Below are positions 59,713 to 64,000 of a stretch of DNA of 64,000 nucleotides, piece after piece. Source of the stretch: Myxococcales bacterium (GTDB lineage: Bacteria; Myxococcota_A; Bradymonadia; UBA7976; UBA1532). The notes under the pieces were generated by a model. It saw only the letters and a program-made list of their open reading frames with translations, was not told the origin of the DNA and searched no databases. The stretch covers positions 186,001 to 250,000 of the forward strand of contig JACKDP010000009.1 of the NCBI GenBank assembly GCA_020633435.1, in the 5' to 3' direction. How positions within the stretch are numbered: the first letter of the stretch is position 1; each line of letters starts with the position of its first letter. The position numbers and the translations under genes are program-made.

Positions 59713-62487
59713 ATGGCGGATAACGAAGTGCACCTCAACGGCCAGAACCTCGCCTTCGTCGAGGGGCTGTACGCCGACTACCTTGAGGACCCGGCGTCGG
59801 TGCCCGAGGACTGGCAGGCCTGGTTTCGGGCGATGGACGGCGAGGGTGTCGCCGCCACCGAGCTGAGGGGCCCCTCGTTCCCGCGGCGCAGCATCTTCGC
59901 CGGCAGCGGCGCGCAGTCCATGGACGTCGCCGCCCTGCAGGACCGCCTCGACCAGCTCGTGCGCGCCTACCGCGTGCGCGGGCACATGATGGCCGATCTC
60001 GATCCGCTGGGCCTGTCGCGCCCGCCGACTCCCGAGCTGGACTACCGCCACTACGGCTTCACCGAGGCCGATCTGGAGCGGCAGTTCTCGGCGCGCACGC
60101 TGTCGGCCCCCGAAGAGGTGCTGACGCTGCGCGACATCATCGCCCGGCTCAAGCAGACCTACTGCGCCTCCATCGGCGTGCAGTTCATGCACATCGACGA
60201 CCGGGAGGTGAAGGACTGGCTGCAGGGGCGGATGGAGTCGACGCTCAACCTGCGCCCGATGAGCCGGCAGCAGCAGGTGCGGGTGCTGACGAAGCTGACC
60301 GACGCCGAGATCTTCGAGCAGTTCGTCCACAAGAAGTTCCTGGGCGCCAAACGCTTCTCCCTGGAGGGCGGCGAGACGCTGATTCCCCTTGTGGATCAGG
60401 CCCTTGAGATCGCGGGCGAGCAGGGCGCCGACGAGGCCATCATCGCGATGGCCCACCGCGGCCGCCTCAACGTCCTGGCCAACATCATCGGCAAGTCCCC
60501 CGCCCAGATCTTCCGCGAGTTCGCCGATCAGGATCCCGAGCTGCACTTCGGTGGCGGCGACGTGAAGTACCACATGGGGTACAGCTCCGATCACGTCACC
60601 ACCAGCGGCCAGCCCCTGCACCTGTCGCTCTGCTTCAACCCGAGCCACCTCGAGTTCGTCGACCCGGTCCTCCTGGGCCGGGTGCGCGCCAAGCAGGACC
60701 GGCGCGGCGACGCCGAGCGGCGGCGGGTGGTGCCCATCCTCATCCACGGGGACGCGGCCTTCGCGGGCCAGGGCATCGTGATGGAGACCCTGAACCTGAG
60801 CGAGCTGGCCGGCTACCGGGTCGGGGGCACCATCCACATCATCGTGAACAACCAGATCGGCTTCACGACGCCCCCCGAGTCGGCGCGCTCCTGCGCCTAC
60901 GCCACCGACGTCGCCAAGATGCTCCAGGTGCCGATCTTCCACGTGAACGGCGAGCACCCGGAGGCAGCGGCCCAGGTCATCCGGCTGGCCATGGAGTTCC
61001 GCGCGGCGTTCCAGAAGGACGTCATCATCGACATGTGGTGCTACCGGAAGTTCGGCCACAACGAGGGCGACGATCCGGCGTTCACCCAGCCGCTGATGTA
61101 CGCGACCATCCGGGCGCGCCAGACGGTGCGCGAGGCCTACCTCGACAACCTGCTCAAGCTGGGCGGGGTGACGCGGGACGAGGCGGAGGAGATCGCGGTC
61201 CGGCGTCGGCAGGTCCTCGACGAGGCCCTGTCCCAGGCGACGCAGCGCGGCTACGCGCTGGAGCGCTCGTCCGGGGCGGGCGTCTGGTCTGCCTACGTCG
61301 GTGGGCCCGACGCCGACGTGCCCGAGGCCGCCACGGCCGTCGCGGCCGACCGGCTGGTCCGGCTGATGGAGGCGGTGACCACCGTCCCGTCGACCTTCAC
61401 CCCCCACGCCAAGATCGAGCGTCTGCTGGAGTCCCGCCGGGAGATGGCGGCGGGCACCCGGCCCTTCGACTGGGGCGGCGCCGAGGCGCTGGCCATGGCC
61501 ACCCTGCTCGACGACGGCGTGCGCATCCGCCTGAGCGGCCAGGACAGCGGGCGCGGCACCTTCAGCCACCGCCACGCCGTCCTGCACGACTTCAGCAACG
61601 GCCAGCAGCACACGCCCCTCGCGCACCTGGGCACGGCGCCCTTCGAGGCCATCGACAGCCCCCTGTCCGAAGCGGCCGTCCTGGGCTTCGACTACGGCTA
61701 CAGCCTCGACTGCCCCGACGGGCTGGTCATCTGGGAGGCCCAGTTCGGCGACTTCGTCAACGGCGCCCAGGTCATCATCGACCAGTTCATCATCAGCTCC
61801 GAGGACAAGTGGAAGCGCCTCAGCGGTCTGGTGATGCTGCTGCCCCATGGGTTCGAGGGGCAGGGCCCGGAGCACTCGAGCGCCCGGCTGGAGCGGTTCT
61901 TGAGCCTCGCGGCCGAGGACTGCGTGCAGGTCTGCAACCTCACGACGCCGGCCCAGCTCTTCCACTGCCTGCGCCGCCAGATCGTCCGACCGTGGCGCAA
62001 GCCGCTCATCGTGATGTCGCCCAAGAGCCTGCTGCGCCACCCCGAGTGCGTCTCCAGCCTCGCCGATCTGGCCGAGGGCGGCTTCCAGCGCATCATCCCC
62101 GATCCCGAGGCCGTGCCCGCCGAGACGCGCCGCGTCCTGCTGTGCAGCGGCAAGATCTACTACGACCTCCTGTCCACCAAGCAGATCCTCGGCGCGGATC
62201 ACATCGCCGTGCACCGCATCGAGCAGCTCTACCCGCTCCAGGCCCGCGACTTCGACGCGCTCTTCGCCGGGGTGGCGGACGGCACGCCGGTGGTGTGGGT
62301 GCAGGAGGAGCCGGAGAACCAGGGCGCCTGGCCGAGCATCCGCCTGCGGTTCGGGGAGCGCATCCAGAAGCGGCTGCCCTTCTCGGGGGTCTTCCGCGAG
62401 GCGAGCGCCAGCCCGGCCACCGGGTCGCTGGCCAGCCACAAGATGGAGCAGGAGCTCCTCATGGAGCAGGCCTTCGACCTGGCCTGA
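59713..62487 (+). CDS. sucA: 2-oxoglutarate dehydrogenase E1 component
   Basis: 924-residue thiamine-diphosphate enzyme that decarboxylates 2-oxoglutarate and passes the succinyl group to E2. Recognisable family segments: the N-terminal FVEGLYADYLEDPASVPEDW docking helix, RGHMMADLDPLG, MAHRGRLNVLANI, and the ThDP motif region IHGDAAFAGQGIVMET...IIVNNQIGFTT. Further on are VPIFHVNGEHPEAA, YRKFGHNEGDDPAFTQPLMY, RLSGQDSGRGTFSHRHAVLHD and the C-terminal EQLYPLQ...VVWVQEEPENQGAW. Full length. The ATG giving MADNEVHL is chosen for its GGAG and for conservation. First gene of sucA-sucB-lpd. Confidence 0.97.
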   Translation: MADNEVHLNGQNLAFVEGLYADYLEDPASVPEDWQAWFRAMDGEGVAATELRGPSFPRRSIFAGSGAQSMDVAALQDRLDQLVRAYRVRGHMMADLDPLGLSRPPTPELDYRHYGFTEADLERQFSARTLSAPEEVLTLRDIIARLKQTYCASIGVQFMHIDDREVKDWLQGRMESTLNLRPMSRQQQVRVLTKLTDAEIFEQFVHKKFLGAKRFSLEGGETLIPLVDQALEIAGEQGADEAIIAMAHRGRLNVLANIIGKSPAQIFREFADQDPELHFGGGDVKYHMGYSSDHVTTSGQPLHLSLCFNPSHLEFVDPVLLGRVRAKQDRRGDAERRRVVPILIHGDAAFAGQGIVMETLNLSELAGYRVGGTIHIIVNNQIGFTTPPESARSCAYATDVAKMLQVPIFHVNGEHPEAAAQVIRLAMEFRAAFQKDVIIDMWCYRKFGHNEGDDPAFTQPLMYATIRARQTVREAYLDNLLKLGGVTRDEAEEIAVRRRQVLDEALSQATQRGYALERSSGAGVWSAYVGGPDADVPEAATAVAADRLVRLMEAVTTVPSTFTPHAKIERLLESRREMAAGTRPFDWGGAEALAMATLLDDGVRIRLSGQDSGRGTFSHRHAVLHDFSNGQQHTPLAHLGTAPFEAIDSPLSEAAVLGFDYGYSLDCPDGLVIWEAQFGDFVNGAQVIIDQFIISSEDKWKRLSGLVMLLPHGFEGQGPEHSSARLERFLSLAAEDCVQVCNLTTPAQLFHCLRRQIVRPWRKPLIVMSPKSLLRHPECVSSLADLAEGGFQRIIPDPEAVPAETRRVLLCSGKIYYDLLSTKQILGADHIAVHRIEQLYPLQARDFDALFAGVADGTPVVWVQEEPENQGAWPSIRLRFGERIQKRLPFSGVFREASASPATGSLASHKMEQELLMEQAFDLA

Positions 62488-62560
62488 CGACAGATTCGGG
62501 GCCTCCGGGCCCGATCCCGATGCAGCGGCCGGGCAGCAGCCGGCCGCGAGGAGCGGTTTG

Positions 62561-63762
62561 ATGTCCATCGAGCTGAAGGTCCCGCCCGTGGGGGAATCCA
62601 TCACCGAGGTGATGATCGGTGACTGGCTCCAGGCCGAGGGGGCCTGGGTCGCCGAGGACGCCCCGGTGGTGGTGGTCGAGAGCGACAAGGTGAACATGGA
62701 GGTCCCCGCCCCCAAGGGCGGCATCCTCACCCAGATCCTGAAGAAGTCCGGGGAGATGGCCACCATCGGGGAGGTCATCGGCTACCTGGAGGAGGCCGAG
62801 CGGCCCGGCGCCCCGGCGGGGGCCCCCGCGGCCCAGGCGGCGGCCCCGGCCGCGCCCGCCCCGACCCCCGCGGCCGACGAGCCCCGCGTGACGCCGGCGG
62901 CCCGGCGCGTCCTCGCCGAGCACGGCCTGAAGGCCGATCAGGTGGCGGCGAGCGGCCCCGGCAGCCGCGTCCTCAAGGAGGACGTCCTGCGCCACGTCGA
63001 GCAGCCCCTGCCCCGGCTGCCCCGGCCGCGCCGGCGGCGCCCGCGGCCGCGCCCGCCGGTGGCCGGCGCACCGAGACGGTCCGCATGAGCCCGCTGCGGC
63101 GGACGGTGGCCCGGCGGCTCGTGGAGGCCCAGCAGACCGCCGCCCTCCTGACCACCTTCAACGAGGTGGACATGTCGGGCGTGATGGCGTTGCGCAAGGC
63201 CCACCAGGACCGCTTCGTCGAGCGCCACGGCATCAAGCTGGGCTTCATGTCCTTCTTCGTGAAGGCGGTGGTCGACGCCCTGAAGGCCGTGCCGGCGGTG
63301 AACGCCCGCATCGAGGGCGACTCCATCATCTACCACGACTACTGCGACATCGGCATCGCGGTGGGCGGCGGCAAGGGCCTGGTGGTGCCGGTCATCCGCA
63401 ACGCCGAGTCGCTGTCGTTCGCGGAGGTCGAGCAGACCATCGCCGACTTCGGCAAGCGCGCCCGCGACAACAAGATCAAGCTCGAGGAGCTGACGGGCGG
63501 CACGTTCTCCATCACCAACGGGGGCGTGTACGGCTCGCTGCTGTCGACGCCCATCGTCAACCCGCCGCAGAGCGGCATCCTGGGCATGCACGGCATCCAG
63601 GATCGCCCCATCGCGGTGGACGGCCAGGTGGTCATCCGCCCGATGATGTACATCGCGATGACCTACGACCACCGCATCGTCGATGGCCGCGAGGCGGTGA
63701 CGTTCCTCAAGCGCGTCAAGGAGCTCGTCGAGGATCCGGTCCGGCTGGTCCTGGAGGTCTGA
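62561..63762 (+). CDS. sucB: 2-oxoglutarate dehydrogenase E2 (dihydrolipoyl succinyltransferase), frameshifted
   Basis: The lipoyl domain (MSIELKVPPVGESITEVMIG, lipoyl Lys in VESDKVNMEV) and E3-binding domain (VTPAARRVLAEHGL) lie in one frame ending at 63088. The catalytic domain (SPLRRTVARRLVEAQQTAALLTTFNEVDM through MTYDHRIVDGREA, with the active-site His-Asp) lies in another, from before 63085. Adding one C to the C4 run at 63005-63008 joins them through a normal Ala/Pro linker and the conserved TETVRMSPLRR, giving about 400 residues. As given, the first part ends in an abnormal Pro/Arg tail. An ATG at 63085 overlapping the stop (ATGA) could restart translation. A sequencing error is the simplest explanation. 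Confidence 0.9.
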
Positions 63763-63763
63763 C

Positions 63764-64000
63764 GTGGACGAAAACCGCTTTGATCTCATCGTGATCGGCG
63801 CGGGGCCCGGTGGCTATGTGGCCGCCATCCGGGCCGCCCAGCTCGGGCTGCGCGTGGCCTGCGTCGAGAAGGAGCCGGCCCTCGGCGGCACCTGCCTGCG
63901 GGTGGGCTGCATCCCGAGCAAGGCCCTGCTCGAGTCGAGCGAGCGCCTGGCCGAGATCCAGCACGGCCTCGGCGTGCACGGCATCGAGGTGGGCGACGTC
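63764..64000 (+). CDS. lpdA: Dihydrolipoyl dehydrogenase, 5' part (runs off the window)
   Basis: The first 79 codons of the E3 component. GTG start with GGAGG six bases upstream, 1 bp after the sucB stop. FDLIVIGAGPGGYVAAIRAAQLG is the FAD-binding site, split here as FDLIVIGAGPGGY and VAAIRAAQLG. GGTCLRVGCIPSKALLESS contains the redox-active disulfide CxxxxC. Position after sucAB identifies it as the E3 of the 2-oxoglutarate dehydrogenase complex. The gene continues beyond 64000. Confidence 0.95.
   Translation, partial: MDENRFDLIVIGAGPGGYVAAIRAAQLGLRVACVEKEPALGGTCLRVGCIPSKALLESSERLAEIQHGLGVHGIEVGDV

Noticed and set aside
63085..63762. Separate gene for an E2 catalytic core
   Set aside because: The linker in the alternate frame restores a normal E2 with one inserted C, and the ATG coincides with a conserved internal Met. 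A single frameshifted gene is the simpler reading.

Overview
The window is chromosomal, very GC-rich DNA with dense, mostly short operons and strong G/C preference at third codon positions. Several features point to a Myxococcota-like (deltaproteobacterial) Gram-negative bacterium: many lipoproteins with a Cys-Asp-Asp lipobox followed by Asp/Ala- or Gly-rich linkers, IgGFc-binding-like and MopE-like cysteine-rich surface proteins, a GAF/sigma-54 activator, BamB, Lgt, an outer-membrane efflux channel and multiheme lipoproteins. This placement is an inference from gene content. I see no rRNA, tRNA, CRISPR array, transposase or phage gene.

Layout. 0-8.2 kb: a metal-resistance locus, with a multicopper oxidase lipoprotein convergent to a cusC-cusB-cusA-like RND efflux operon. 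8.5-10.5 kb: an alpha/beta hydrolase lipoprotein. 10.5-15.2 kb: a tightly coupled four-gene operon (DUF4178 protein, Tyr/Ser/Gly-rich membrane-anchored protein, DUF350 membrane protein, membrane-bound spermidine-synthase-like protein), followed by DUF1697 and an acetyltransferase-like/cNMP-binding fusion. 17-22.8 kb, minus strand: two tandem IgGFc-binding-like lipoproteins behind a HAD 5'-nucleotidase. 22.9-28 kb: a SpoIID-domain protein, a second hydrolase lipoprotein and an outer-membrane protein. 28-32.8 kb: an FG-GAP-like lipoprotein, an alkylsulfatase lipoprotein gene with a frameshift, a divergent TauD-type dioxygenase and a lone ExbD-like protein. 32.9-37 kb: an operon of circularly permuted ATP-grasp, alpha-E and GATase/transglutaminase fusion proteins, preceded by a possible 9-codon leader. 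37-43.3 kb, minus strand: a hydrolase-OsmC fusion, a MopE-like secreted protein and a yfgM-bamB pair. 43.4-46.4 kb: a small outer-membrane-like protein and lon. 46.5-47.15 kb: a 21-bp tandem repeat array. 47.2-49.8 kb: miaB and an HD phosphohydrolase. 50-55.2 kb: a sigma-54 activator, an SDR epimerase, a small PPC-like protein, an N-acetylglutamate-synthase-like protein and lgt. 55.4-59.6 kb: a ten-haem lipoprotein and a CX4CH lipoprotein. 59.7-64 kb: sucA-sucB-lpd of the 2-oxoglutarate dehydrogenase complex, with sucB frameshifted and lpd running off the window.

How genes work together. The Cus-type pump and the multicopper oxidase would jointly detoxify copper or silver in the periplasm. 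The DUF4178/DUF350/SpeE operon looks like a membrane-associated polyamine module. The ATP-grasp/alpha-E/transglutaminase operon is a conserved but functionally unresolved peptide-bond-forming cluster. The alkylsulfatase and the TauD protein make a divergent sulfur-scavenging pair. The haem lipoproteins could form a surface electron-transfer unit. Three reading-frame breaks (cusB linker, sulfatase signal peptide, sucB linker) lie in homopolymers or low-complexity DNA. They are either sequencing errors or real variation and need read-level confirmation.
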